From contig JAVHNS010000012.1 of NCBI GenBank assembly GCA_036872755.1, positions 186,001 through 250,000 of the forward strand: DNA of 64,000 bases, written 5' to 3'. This DNA is from Orbilia blumenaviensis. Its lineage: Eukaryota; Ascomycota; Orbiliomycetes; Orbiliales; Orbiliaceae. Positions 25,701 to 37,788 of the stretch are shown here, piece after piece. Each line of letters opens with the position of its first letter. Position 1 is the stretch's first letter. Made by a program: the position numbers and the translations under genes. A model generated the notes under the pieces. It was not told where the DNA came from. It did no database searches and was given only the letters and a program-made list of their open reading frames with translations.

Positions 25701-28700
25701 CCTTCAGCTTGAGCGGCAGCAACGCAAGCAGCGACGTCAAGACTTCCGGACTGGCCCGTTAGAAGCTGCTGAGTCAGGAAGTGGCCTATTCGATTATCGC
25801 TCCAACATCCCTTGCTCTTCCAAGAGCCTACACCCGGGTTTATGGTCGCAGTAGGCCCAGATATTGTCGTTCTAGTAGTTGTGGTGGTGGTAGTTGTGGC
25901 AGTGGCCGTGGTCGTGGCCGTGGTCGTCGTGGTCGTGCTAGAAGTCGTACTCGAAGTCGTACTGGACGAGCTCGTTGTAGTTGTAGTTGTGGTCGTGGTG
26001 CTAGTTGTCGTAGTGGTTGTGGTACTGCTCGTGGTGGTGCTTGGAGTAGTTGTTATAGCTGTTGTAGTAGTAGTGGTAGTCGTCGTGCTAGACCTTTAAA
26101 TTATTTATAATCATTAGTCACCGTCACCGTGAGATTTTTGTTTGGATATCCAAGAGCATACACTGGGGGGTTATTCTTATTCCGATATAGATTGATTCTA
26201 TCTGCCCCACCGCAGATTTCGTTCGTGTTACCAGCGCAATTAGTATTACATCCTGTTGAAGGTTGCGAGGCCGTATTGAGAGTATTTCCATAATAGCATT
26301 CTCTAAGAATTGGATACTCTAGTTAGTATGGTTTTAATTAGCCTGATTGGTATGAGAACGGACGAACCCATAGTATTCAACAGCAGCATATGCGAACCCA
26401 GAGGCTGTTTGGAGGCACTTTTCGATAGTCATTGCATCCCAATCAACCAACTGGAATTGCAAAGCTCTATTGCTACCACTATCCGTATAACAGCCTACAT
26501 ATTCCCAGTCGTCGTTCCCCTGTCCAAAGAAAGCAGAGTTGATATACATATTGAGTCTATCGCCGCCTCCACAGAGTTCGTCCGTTTTTCCAACGCATCT
26601 CATGGTGCAGCCATCATTGGCAGACGTGGAGCTGCTCGCGATAATATCGCCGTAATGACATTCTCTGCAGCGAGTAGATGTAGGTTAACTAAAGGAAAGG
26701 AAGATTTAATCAGGGGTTTAACTTACACTCCGTACTCAACTCCCATATACTTTCGCCCTGCAGCAATACCCGCACATCTAGCCACAGACATACCAGTATT
26801 ATCAGTTACAGAATTTGATAGCGCCCGAGCATTGACGCTATCAGCGTAACACCCAATTGACTTCCAGACCCCATACGACGCAGTAAGAACAGGCTTCTGG
26901 ACGCATTGACCATTCACACATTCCTGACTTCCAGTACAACACTGGTCATTTCCACAGCACTCAGAATTTTTGCAAAGGTATAGACGCTCGATGGTAGGAT
27001 TCCAGCAGCAGCTGTCACCGTTGGCGCCAGGGCCACCACACTATAAAATCCAAGTCAGTAGCTGGTAGATACTTTTCCCAAAGGGTTTTGGAACTCCTCC
27101 ATACTCCAGTTCCACAGCACCACTGTTCATTTGGGCAGCTCACACCTGCATAAGGGCAAAGCTGCTGTCCTTCAGGGGGGAGACATTCACCACTAACACA
27201 TCTCCAACCATGCTTACAGCACCCAATAGTACCAGAGGTCACATCCCCGCAGCAGAAACCGTTCTGGCAGAGGTATTCCTGGCCACGGAACTGGGACCAA
27301 CAACAACTGTCGTGGTTTTCGGTCTTACCGCACTATTCGAGTAGGTTAATATTAGAGGTGCAAGCGTCGTTGAAAGAACATTGGAAGCTTACGCGGGGCC
27401 CACAGCACCACCGGTCTAATAGAGATATTATTATTTTTAGAATGAATCCTTAAGCTTTTCGAACAAGACAGTAGAATGGGGAGGCCATACCTTGCGGACA
27501 CCCACCAAAAAACGGGGCAGGGCAGGCTATCGAGTCTGGTGCCCTACACCCCCCTGTTTCCGTGCAGATATAATCATGCGGACAGCATCCTATTCCAGAA
27601 ATCTTTTATTAACTGAAAAACGGCTAGATTATGTTCCGAACGAATATATCGCAAACCTGCACCACACCATTTGGATTGCGGGCAGAGAACGAGCTTATTT
27701 AAGGACGCGCTCCATCCACAATCGTCACCATCTTGACCACACTATTTGAAATTTATACGTTAGATCCGCGGTGGCTGTTATGGAACAAATCAGTGTAAGC
27801 TGGTACGTAAGTGTATATGTACCTGGTCGCCACAGCACCATTTTCCTATGTTCAGAATTGCACCGTCAGCAAAATCTTGGGTGTGTAGATTGACGGTAGA
27901 ATATTGCAGTTACCAGTACAATTTTGGCTAAAGACTTACCAGCAGGGCAATACCCCCCATTGTCACAGCAGGTGGCATCATTGGCAATACATCTACTTCC
28001 ACCACAGCATTTGAAGCCTGAATAGCAACCAATTTGACCCCCCGGGCAAAGTGTCACCCCGTTAGGAACGCATGTAGTTGGCGTACAATAGTTTCCGCTA
28101 GAACACCAGGCGGGATATGTTTGACCTTCGCAACACTGCGGGTACCGTCAACTCTGGTGCTGGTAAACTTGCTACTCGGAGCTCAAATTAATGAAGTCGA
28201 GGTTATGATACTGACCTGAGCATCCCAAGGAATACAATCGCCATTGCAGCAATACTGGCCTACGTAGAAAGTAAGTTTAGGGGTATGCCTTCTTGTAAAT
28301 CTCTATGTATCACATACCGCTTCCACATACTTTGTTCCCACCACAACATACTTGCCCATCCCCTGGTCTATAACAGCGACTACCACAGCAGTAGTCTTTG
28401 GAATCGAAGTCAGTCCAACTCTAGCCTTGGCAACCGCATTCGGGGGGGTATCCGGGACTGCTTACTCCCTTGGTTTGTATCGCAACCCCCAGATCCGCAG
28501 AACTGAGTTGTTGAACTGTGACATTCCCATCCAAACCCTCCGTTCAAAAAGCACTTAGGATTTGCTAGACATAAATTTTCCAGTGAGTTAAACTCGAGGA
28601 AAACAACTCGTAATACTCAATGCATGATTTATAAACGCGGGACTTACGCCAAGCACAATTAAGTGACGAGTTGGGTCCTGCACAACATTGAACGGGCCTC

Positions 28701-29206
28701 TGGACCCAAATTCCGTTGACATAGTCATCCGTGTTGCGACAGTATTTGGTAGGGTTACCGCAACATGCTATAAATCTATCAGAGACGTACGAATTCGAAC
28801 TATTACTAAAACGAGTGGCCTAATCGTCAAGGAGCCTAATAGTAGCTAGCGCTCACTACCAGGCGAGATCAACTAGCCAGGGACCTACCAAATTCGGGAC
28901 AAATGCAATAATCGACATTAGCGCCACTGATACCGCTCGGGCAAACTACAATATTGTTAGCATGCGATGTTTTCTACAATTATTAGAATCCAGTATGCTA
29001 TAAATCTATTATAGATATAACGAACCAACGAGTTTTGAGAGGCTTCCAAAATAATCCCATACAGGCGTTTGGAAATATTTCGTATCAATCTGTTTTTGGA
29101 GGTCTGCGACATTGTTTCCGCAGCCAAATGCCTTATATTGTACAGCCCATGTTGGCTGTATAGCTATGAAAGGTAGCAAAAGCCACCGCAATTGGCTGGC
29201 AGCCAT
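22789..29206 (-). CDS. secreted Cys-array / triple-WSC / subtilase (S8) fusion protein
   Basis: A 24-exon model of 1588 aa; every junction is GT-AG and in phase. Signal peptide about 1-22. Residues about 60-465 are Cys-rich modules (repeated WCCG and CC motifs, e.g. CPGGQIGCYSGFKCCGG). WSC1 and WSC2 lie at about 470-660 (WKSIGCYADS; WEYVGCYTDS; ICGGADRINLY). A Thr/Ser linker spans about 662-748. WSC3 follows (GCWSD, ECWADF, ICGGSDTF) to about 840, then a helical part with a KRR site and hydrophobic stretches (about 960-1005). A Gly-run, an I9-like prodomain (about 1030-1115), three dibasic sites (1117-1142) and a peptidase S8 domain end the protein: Glu1203 where Asp is expected (AIYVVEFAGF), His1238 (NHGTCIASMAAG), Asn1368 (VVSAGND), Ser1448 (ETGTSGAAGMVSG). 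Exons 17-21 are the bridge. If transcripts do not span them, these are two genes. Confidence 0.7.
25830..26087 (-). repeat. Thr/Ser-codon low-complexity linker
   Basis: Degenerate ACN/AGC trinucleotide repeats coding about 85 mostly Thr and Ser residues between WSC2 and WSC3 of the fusion protein, likely a heavily O-mannosylated stalk. Read on the plus strand it gives Val-rich open frames that are artefacts. Confidence 0.85.
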
Positions 29207-30138
29207 CGAAATAATCCCGGAATTATATATGTTGGTGTATTCAAGTGGTAAAACGGCCTTTGGGGTGACAAAAGTGGATTTTTCTGTTAGCTAGCTAGGA
29301 AACCGCTAAGATTTAAATTATACGAAAGGTTGGAAGGCTCTTTATATTTTACTAATTTTCTTCGTATGGATTATCTTGCCAAAATTTTATATTTTTGAAC
29401 TTATGGTGGGGAGAAACAGGCTGCCGCGGGGCCGCGGTCAATGAAATCGGCATTCGAGGCCTTGCCAGAAACCCGAATACACCACGTTCGCTCAGTGCGA
29501 TTTATATAGCATTTGCCCTCCTGTAACAGCCAATGAATATACCATAGGGTGCTATCGACTATCTCCCCAATCCTTGTCCCACCCATGCTGCATGCGTGCG
29601 CAGGTGCCCCGGCCAAAGGAATACTGTTAAACGTTTTGCAGGCGAGTTGGACCTAGGCATATCTGAATTAGCGGAACCAGGCCGAAGATGGTGATAAACC
29701 GAACTAAGCTTTTACCAAGTCTATGTGGATCCTAGACCTATCATCTAGCTTTTTACATTATGCTTGATGTTTCAATATCGGTGGATGCATATTAAGTCAA
29801 CCGGAGTCAATCGAGACGGACAACCGAGGATAGTGTGTTGGAGTTCAAAATACCACATATCTACACATATATATTCGTAAATTAAATTTCCGCAAAGTCC
29901 TTAAACGCTGAATGATTCTCTCTTAAGATATCGTTCAAAAATTCACTCAGACAATAGTTTATTAATTAAATTTTATCTGTCATTCGTGAGTTCCTGCCCC
30001 CCATACTGATCAAAAATTAGCCGGTTCTGAGAGAGAACAACGCCTTAATCCAAGTGGTACCACCGTCGACATAGACTCTGATATCGCCAAGAAATACCCT
30101 GGTCATTATTATTTAATATCGAGATTATTTTCTGATCA
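29207..30138. other. intergenic, no gene seen
   Basis: 0.93 kb between the start of the fusion gene and the end of MMS19, both on the minus strand. AT-rich, no supported open frame. It should contain the promoter of the fusion gene near its right-hand start at 29206 and the 3' UTR of MMS19. Confidence 0.4.
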
Positions 30139-33100
30139 CTAATCGTCTTCCTTGGGTTCCCCGAGCGCAAACCACCTTGCCCGACAGTCTACAGCCTCCT
30201 TTCTGACACTTCGTCTTGGGTCATCCAATGGTTTTAGCAGGGCTCTCATTATCTGTCGCTTATAAGGGATAACAACGTCAATTTTCAAAGCGCTAGGGAA
30301 GATGCTGAGGCACCTGAGTGCTGCAGTTCGGACTTTCTGCAGGTCCGAGACAAATGTCTTGAGTCAGTTACCTGCTTTCTGCATGTTTGGATATCGATAA
30401 CAGATGGAAAAAAACGTACCACAGTATTGACTTCATTGGGCGTGCTTGCCGCAAGCAATCTGGTGATCAGTGAAGAAATATGCTCTGAAACTAGGCCGGT
30501 TGCTTCTGTTACAGTAACGGAAAGCGTATCTATACTTGCAGTTTTGATTTCCGAATCCTCGAGGTCAAGGGATTGTAAAAGCAGAGGCAATAGAGTGTCA
30601 ATCTCCGCAAGGACCAATTTTGAGGGCACATTGCGGATGATACTCGAAAGTGCATGAAGATAATTCTTCTTTGCAGCTAAACGACGAGAAATACTTGGTT
30701 AGAGCTAAAGTCCTATCAGAGGGGATGTATATCGGACATACCCGCGGAAGCAGTTTTAAAACCCTCAACCAACTTTGGGACACAGAAAACAAATAGTTTT
30801 TGTTGACTGAGTAATCTCACTACTGCAAAGTTTTCCTTGGATAATAATGGATCATCACCTAGGAGAACCTCAAACCCTCGGCCGACAGTTACACCGAGAG
30901 CCCCGTTATCCAGAACCTCTAACAACCTACCAACAATCGGATCCGCAAGTTTATCATTTCTCAATGCTAACGCTTTCGCGATCCAGAATAATGCTGGCAA
31001 ATCTGTTGCTGCCTCCGAGCTCTCTGCCGACTCAACTGATTTCCACATATCTTCTGTTAATTTCGTGAGGAAAGCGCGGTCATCCGGGGTGTTGAAGTAT
31101 TTATTGATGATGACCGCGATGAGTCGGAGGAGAGCGCGTCTATGGCTGGGGTTTTGCGGGCTTCGAGAGAGATTGATAAGCCTATCTACGAACTGCTGAA
31201 GGCTTTCGAGCGGGAGGGAGACCTGTGCAGAGTTAGCTATGTAATTTCCGCTTATACTTTAGAGTGCGGATTCGTACTTCACGACGTATGGCTGCCACCG
31301 CTGAAGCAAGAATTATAATAGTCGAGGCTTGTTGAAGGCCTGTTTCTTTCTCCAAAGGATTGAACTCTTTAACCACGAGTTCTTTATCGGAAGTTATCAT
31401 TGACGACTCTTTTTTGTCAACAAATATCTTGAAAAGTTCCTGGACGACTTCGGTTTGTCTCTCAACATCCATAGCACGTATTATCAAGCTAACGATGTTG
31501 CCCGTCACCTCCAATACGGCCTCATGGCTGAGAGCGTTCCCGCCCGACCCATCACATAGTGGCATTATAGTCCGTGTGATGAGCTCAGGAACGATTCTGG
31601 TATAGTGTGTCGATATATCTTTGCCCGTTTCATGTTTCCGTCTTAAGACATATAGGATACTGGATAGGAGGGCAAAGGGATAGCCGGGACCGGATTTGTT
31701 CTTCAAAACGATGTTTAGCTTGTTAAATATCCTCGTGAGGAGTACTTGGAAGACAGGACGTTCAACGGAGAGTTGGGCGAGAGCCGACAGTGTCATATCG
31801 TAGGACTTTTCGTTTTCCTCCCGATCCGGCAATTTGGCCATAAACGCTGGAAATGTGATTTCCATAATCAGAGAAGGCTTCAGCCGGCTTAGTATTAATA
31901 GGGACTCCAAAGCAGCATCGCTAATCTTTGTTAGTAACAATACTCCAGTGACCGAATACAACGCCAACCTACCGCATTTCATGTTTCTCATCTGTTAAAA
32001 CCACTTCGTCAAAGAACTGTACTATCAATCCTATTTCGTTATCTGCGAAGAAATTCTTTATTCTCGACATTTTGGTTAGCCCATTTAATCCAGCGAGCCT
32101 GAATGAAACTTCTTCCTTGGCAGAACCCATCAATGCTCGGCTATAGATTTCGAATAGGTTGTCCTTAAAGGCTTCCAATGAGTTACTTAACGATGGCGGG
32201 TGCTCGATATCTCCCCACACACCATATACCTGGGCAGTTGCATCAAATAATGGAAGTATAGCCTGAAGCATACTTCGTTGTTTTGCAATCTCTTCCAAAC
32301 TATCGTAGGTTGTTGATAACCCTGGTAACACAGCTTGGATAGTGGTTGCATGGGCAACAGGAGAGGCCACAGCGATAGCTGAAAGAATTGAGGCTGATGG
32401 TTTGGCCTGCTTAGCCATCGGGTTCCGAAGTTGTGTCAGACATTCTTTGGTAACAGCCCTTAGATACTTATCTAGGCTAGATGTCCTCATAACAGTGTTC
32501 AGCTTCGCAGAAAGAGACTTAGCAATAGCTCTGATAGCATCCAAAGCCTCAAATGCAAGATCCTCATCAGATGCGTTCAGCACCTCGTACTTAATAGCAT
32601 CCCAAAGGGTGGACCAGTAGTTCGCTATTATTGATTTCTCGTATGCCAAAGCACAGCCCGTAATAGTTTGTAACACATCTTTCTATGTCAAGTTAGCAAC
32701 AGGTCTGCAGTCTGATTAGCAGCCGCTCCGTACCTTTGTATTAGCAGAGTGCGAATCTAGTTTCTCCAAGAGCTGTGGGAAGAGGAAAACAGCGAATTTG
32801 CTTGAAGCTTGAAGGCATTCTCGAAGTCTATCCTTTAGATCCTGAGCTGTAATACCGTATGGATCATTTGGTGGCTGTTTAAAGGTGATTGGGAAGTAGC
32901 AAAAGCAAGCGTCAAATACTTGCTGCATAGCAGGTCAGCTCAGATTACACGAGCGTAAGAATAGTTTTTCAAAAGCAACTGGTATACCTCTTCACAATCC
33001 TCGATGTCAAATTCTACGATGATTACTTTCAAGTTGGAGAAGATAATCATGAGATTCCTCGGATCCTTCTCATTTGTGACAAGCTCGACGAATCCAGTCG

Positions 33101-33940
33101 CAAAGTCTGGTCCCATTCCTATAAGAGCTATATTCCCCGAATTAGCTTCATTCTCTCACACACGGGAAGTATGCACAGAATCTCCAACCTTTTCTGTGGT
33201 CTGACATAATTTTATCCATGACTTGGTAGACCAGGTATCGACTTCCCTGTGGGTGTTTTAGAAGGTCGCAACTCTTGAAGATCCTGAAGGTTCCATTAGC
33301 ACTCGACACCGAAACGACCAAGACAGAAACATTCACGTACGATCTCGCAACCATTTGTGCATCCTCAGGTTGGAACCTAGACATCCCGGCGATTGCAAGA
33401 AGTCCATGGCAGACTTCCTTAAGCCCGGCCTCGTCCTCCAATCTATCACACAGAAACTGAGTTATAACAGAAACTTTCGAGACCAATCGCCGTCATGGTT
33501 TCCACAGTATTAGAGTCCACGTTGACATATTTCGATTTGTAGTCGGGTATCGGGGAGTTACGGATTGGGAATTTCGGTTATACCTTGCGCCGGAGATAGT
33601 AAAGTTGGAGGGAGGGCCGTTAAGACGGTGGCATAGAAGCCGATTGCTGTAAGGTACCGATTAACAATTGGATGAATACGGTCTAGACCATCAGAACACA
33701 CCTTTCGCACGGATCGTTCGGTCGTCATTCGTGAGATATTCGCCCAGCGACTTGGTGAGGCTCAAGAGGATAAGTTCCTTATTCTCCAACCCTGGTCACG
33801 CTTGAGGTTAGCATGCGTTGGATGGCAGCACAGACCCAAACAGATCGAAACCATTTACTTTTGGCTGTGGCCTTTGCTATTTGTGCAGCTTCTTCCGGAT
33901 CTCTATCGATCGCGACGAGGTAGAGCTGCGCCGGATCCAT
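30139..33940 (-). CDS. MMS19: MMS19/Met18, cytosolic Fe-S targeting HEAT-repeat protein
   Basis: Adaptor of the cytosolic iron-sulfur assembly targeting complex, delivering clusters to DNA polymerases, helicases and related enzymes. Twelve exons: 33940-33859, 33791-33702, 33646-33584, 33473-33341, 33283-33189, 33127-32988, 32922-32734, 32682-31973, 31920-31278, 31222-30742, 30676-30420 and 30357-30139. All phases fit; 1033 aa, normal for the family. Start MDPAQLYLVAIDRDPEEAAQ. The N-terminal family block includes GPDFATGFVELVTNEKDPRN. The most diagnostic stretch is YFPITFKQPPNDPYGITAQD followed by LKDRLRECL. The rest is helical HEAT repeats, and the end is LLKPLDDPRRSVRKEAVDCR, the typical MMS19 C-terminus. 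The acceptor at 31921 (GATTAG) is needed for frame. It is head-to-head with MTD1. Confidence 0.93.
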
Positions 33941-34452
33941 TTTTGGTGGTGATATGAGGGTTGGGCGGAGTAGGGGGAGGTGGAGAGTCGAGTCAGGGTT
34001 TGGAAGCTCCTAGCATCAGTGAGGGTTCAATTTGACGGTTCGAGAATGGGTGGTCCGATATCAGAATCTGCCCCTCCAAACCCGACCTAGTCTCGAACGA
34101 AGGAAGTAACGAACCAGTACAGGCATGTATGGGCTGATGCAGCCAGTCAAGTGTGCCGCATTAGTGGCTTCCGGCGGTGTTCCTCCCACGCTATCCTAGC
34201 CGATATCTCCTTCCATGGCCATCCTTGGGGGAGTGGGGCACCGACGTAAGGAAGCGTCTGCATGCGAGCCAGCGGCGGCCTCGAATGCAAACTTTTTTTT
34301 TTTGGCTGCAACCAGTTTCGCTGCCTACATCGGCCTCCAAGAAGTTTTCTGTTATAGTTTAAGTATCTGGGAAGTCCATGATCTGGAGTTTCCAGTTGCA
34401 AACAATATCACCCACCCTCCTCAGACTCAGATCACTACCCCGATATTCAACA
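33941..34452. promoter_or_regulatory. divergent promoter MMS19 / MTD1
   Basis: 512 bases separate the start codons of two oppositely oriented genes, so both promoters must lie here. A T10 run is at about 34291-34300. No specific factor site was identified. Confidence 0.5.
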
Positions 34453-35801
34453 ATGGCAACAGCGGCAGCTTTGGCAGTAGCGGCAGCAGGAACCTCACCC
34501 TGTAAGGTCGTTCTGGCGGCCACTGTCGCTAAAAGTCTGCTCGATGAGGTTCAAGTTTCTCTCAAGACGCTGCAACGCAAACCGAAGCTCGTTGGGTTCC
34601 TAGCTAACGATGACCCTGCTTCTCGAACATATGCGGAGTGGACAAGGAAATCTTGTAAACAGCAGTATGTCCTCCTAATACCTGTGGGAGTCAGTATATA
34701 TTTTTGAAATTTTTGCTAACATGGTGCCATTACGTAATTTTAGTGGACTCGACTTCGAACTGCGGGAAGTCGACAAGGACGAGCTTGAAGAAGCCGTCAT
34801 TGCCGCTAACCAGGAAGATGCTGTTGACGGAGGCATAATTTACTTTCCAGTATTTGGGACGAAGCAGGTGCGTGGTCTTAATCCGGTTTGGAAGCTCCAA
34901 TAGAAAATATCCGTGAATATTTTATAGGAAAAGAAGAGCGGAGGGTAATTCGCTGATAACATCATGATATTAATCGAGTACCGAATCTAGGATCAATACC
35001 TACAACAAATCCTCGATATGTCAAAAGACGTCGAAGGCCTGTCACACAAGTATGTGTTCAACATGTACCAGAATATACGCTTTTTGGACGAGGCCAAATC
35101 CCAAAAATCGATACTCCCATGCACACCGCTTGCCGTAGTCAAGATCCTCGAATATATTGGGGTTTATAATAATCTTATCCCCTACGGAAACCGACTGTTT
35201 GGGCGTACGATTGCCGTTGTCAATAGAAGCGAAGTGGTCGGACGGCCTTTGGCAGCATTGTTAGCCAATGATGGCGCGAGCGTCTATTCTGTGGATATTA
35301 ACGATATCCAGCATTTTACCAGAGGAGAAGGTGTAAAAATGCACCGACATCACGCAGTGGATACAGATTTCAAAGTGGAGGATGTTATTCCTAAATGTGA
35401 TGTTGTAATCACTGGAGTGCCCTCAAAGAGCTACAAATTCCCCGTCCATTTACTAAAAGAGTAAGTGAGATGACCGTAGTGCTGGGAACAGCCAATAGAA
35501 AAAACACTAACACAAATCTAGTGGTGCAATTTGTATCAACTTCTCTTCGGAAGACGTAAGTCAATAAGGTGCCCCAATTGACAGGAACAGATTCGCTAAC
35601 CCACTGATAAAATAGAACTTTGGGCCTGCTGTCATGGATAAGGCATCGATATACGTGCCAGCTATCGGCAAAGTCACCATTGCCATTCTATTCCGAAACC
35701 TTGTGGTAAGAACGCTTGCTTCCCGAAAGATGAGTGCTTTATCCGATAACTAACATATATGTCAGCGGCTATGCCAAAACCGGGAAGCAAAATCTGCATG
35801 A
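34453..35801 (+). CDS. MTD1: NAD+-dependent methylenetetrahydrofolate dehydrogenase
   Basis: Cytosolic oxidation of 5,10-methylene-THF to methenyl-THF with NAD+, one-carbon metabolism and purine supply. Six exons: 34453-34664, 34744-34867, 34991-35460, 35522-35555, 35616-35705 and 35766-35801, in phase; 321 aa against about 320 for the yeast enzyme. The catalytic/folate region has VGFLANDDPASRTYAEWTRK and later ILPCTPLAVVKILEYI. The Rossmann part has GRTIAVVNRSEVVGRPLAAL followed by LANDGASVYSVDINDIQHFT; the VNRSEVVGRP sequence is the NAD-type Mtd1 signature rather than the trifunctional C1-THF synthase. The N-terminus begins with an Ala-rich stretch. The end is RLCQNREAKSA. Head-to-head with MMS19. 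Confidence 0.94.
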
Positions 35802-36109
35802 TTCCCTTTCCGTGCCTAAACAACTAGATAAGAGCGCTAGAGCTCTTCTAAATAATTATTGTTGCATTCGCAGTCCAGGTATGTTGGTCTTTAGTTTTAT
35901 AAAGTCCCAGGCGGAAGCCTCCCTGCCCTAAGTAGAGATGGTCTGAAGAGACCCAAAGGCTTGTATCTCGTAATAGAATATCATTCCAGATGAAGAATAT
36001 GGAAACTTTTCCGAGTCTATGATACACCGCTCAAACTCCGTAATATACATAAAGTACTTAAGCAATAGTCGTGGCAATTATTCGCCAATTAGCAAGGCTG
36101 TCAGTATCT
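35802..36109. other. convergent 3' intergenic region
   Basis: 308 bases between the MTD1 and RPF2 stop codons. It holds both 3' UTRs; nothing else seen. Confidence 0.4.
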
Positions 36110-37220
36110 TCAAACTCTGGGCCTCTTAGGTGAGATAGCTGGAACACTATCATCATCCATTTCTACATCGCCATCATCCATCTCAACGTCGTTTTCCCCT
36201 TCACCCTCGCTTTCATCCCTGCCCCTTTTCCTCAAACCCTTCATTTTCCTGGTCTGTAGTTTACCCAAATCTTGTTTGTCAACGTGTACCCTGCCAATCT
36301 TGTCACCCATAGGATCGACAGAAATGTTCTTCTTGGTTCTCATCTCCTGCCCCTTTGGTTTCTTCATGGCTTCCTTCATCATATCTGGGTTTGCTTCCTG
36401 GATTCTACCGATCTTGAAGTCCATTCTGGGTCCCATTTCCTCCAATTCTACACGTGGTAATTTATGACCGGAGCGAACCGTTTTAAGCATATAACATCGA
36501 AGATGAATTTTTGGGTTTGGCTCGTCATCCGAAGGATCGGCGGCCGATATCGAGATCATATACTGTAGAGCCTCGACCTCGACCTCGGACACAGTATTCC
36601 CATGGAAGAAATCCAAAAACATTAGCTTCATGTGAGCGTATGTCGGATTGTTCTCAAAGATCGCCCCGGAGAAGGAAATCATCGGTTTGAGGCCGATTCC
36701 AGCCTTGGCATTCTTGAAATCCTGCATCTTGCGGAAGGTTTCCCCGTCTAGTCCGAGCTCAACCATATCGAGGACCTGGTACTCGAAGAATCGGACAAAG
36801 GTGAGATTGTGTGGTCGTTTTTTAGAATGCGATGCGAAAACCATGAGTGAGGCATCATTTTTGCGACTGAAAAATTCGAGCGCTGAGGCGTCTTCGAAGG
36901 GATGGACGGCGTTCTTCTTCTGAAATTTGATGGCTTGAGGTTTCTTGAGAGAATGCTGAAGATTATACTGTTAGAGCCTAGAAATATGATGAAAAACTTG
37001 GAGTTACATACCAGATCCCCGAGGGCATCCTGAACGATACCACTGGCGGTCGTACCTCGTAAGAAGAGGGTGGTTTTTTCGTTCTCAACAAGCTTGGGCT
37101 CTCTAGCCTCCAGGGCTCTCTTAGAGCGGGCGTTTTTGGGTTTTCTAAGGTAAACTGCATAAGTAACAGTTAATTGAGCATATGCGACCAGCTTGGCGAT
37201 ACTCACACTGTCTGAAGCAT
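36110..37220 (-). CDS. RPF2: ribosome production factor 2 (Brix domain)
   Basis: With Rrs1 it brings the 5S RNP into 90S/pre-60S particles in the nucleolus. Three exons: 37220-37207 (only 14 nt), 37144-37012 and 36955-36110, giving 330 aa. Start MLQTVKPKNARSKRALEARE matches fungal Rpf2 closely. The Brix domain runs from TTLFLRGTTASGIVQDALGD through HPFEDASALEFFSRKNDASL to MISFSGAIFENNPTYAHMKL. The C-terminal motif is GPRMDFKIGRIQEANPDMMK. The end is a basic-acidic tail (RKRGRDESEGEGE, poly-Asp/Met-Glu). The acceptor used for exon 2 (CCTTAG, exon from 37144) is ten bases beyond a CAG; the latter would put a stop into the frame. Confidence 0.93.
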
Positions 37221-37788
37221 TTTATTTGATGGGGATGCTGGGGTATGATTGTGACTGAAGGATGAACGTAGAGTTGGAGCTTGCGTTCAGGAAATTTCGT
37301 TGATGCCAAGAACTTCTGGACCTTCAAATTGCGCCACTAAACTGCCACCAACATCAACACAACCCTAATGCGTGGCTGATGCATAAAAACATGCAGACGC
37401 ACAACGCAAAAATAGTCTGCTTACGAGACTGCGTCTGAGGCACCACTAATAAATCTTAGATAATGTAATTATAGTGTGCACTTATACGCTGGCCGAAGTA
37501 GAATATATCACGAACATATTTTGAGAATTAATTCGAAGATAGATATGTATAAAGCTTCTGAATATCGTATGTAACTTAGATACACCATACTCGCGCTCGA
37601 CAAAATTGGTATACTACCTATTCATGAAGAGTATAAACTGCAGTTTAAATTCGGCCCGCCCACAACTTGCGGATATATATATTGTTCGTATACTTTCCTA
37701 AGCTATATATCCTCCATGGATACATTTTGCGAGCTAGCCAGTTAACTAGGACTCATATGCATGGCTAGTCACTCGGTCATGTTAAAAT
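37221..37788. other. intergenic, no gene seen
   Basis: 568 AT-rich bases between RPF2 (its 5' flank, right side of the gene) and the end of the secreted protein gene. Short TATATA stretches only. Confidence 0.4.

Noticed and set aside
25812..26099. Val-rich plus-strand open frame
   Set aside because: Antisense shadow of the Thr-rich linker of the fusion gene.
34147..34401. Overlapping small frames in the MMS19/MTD1 spacer
   Set aside because: Conflicting frames on both strands, no motifs; the region is a divergent promoter.
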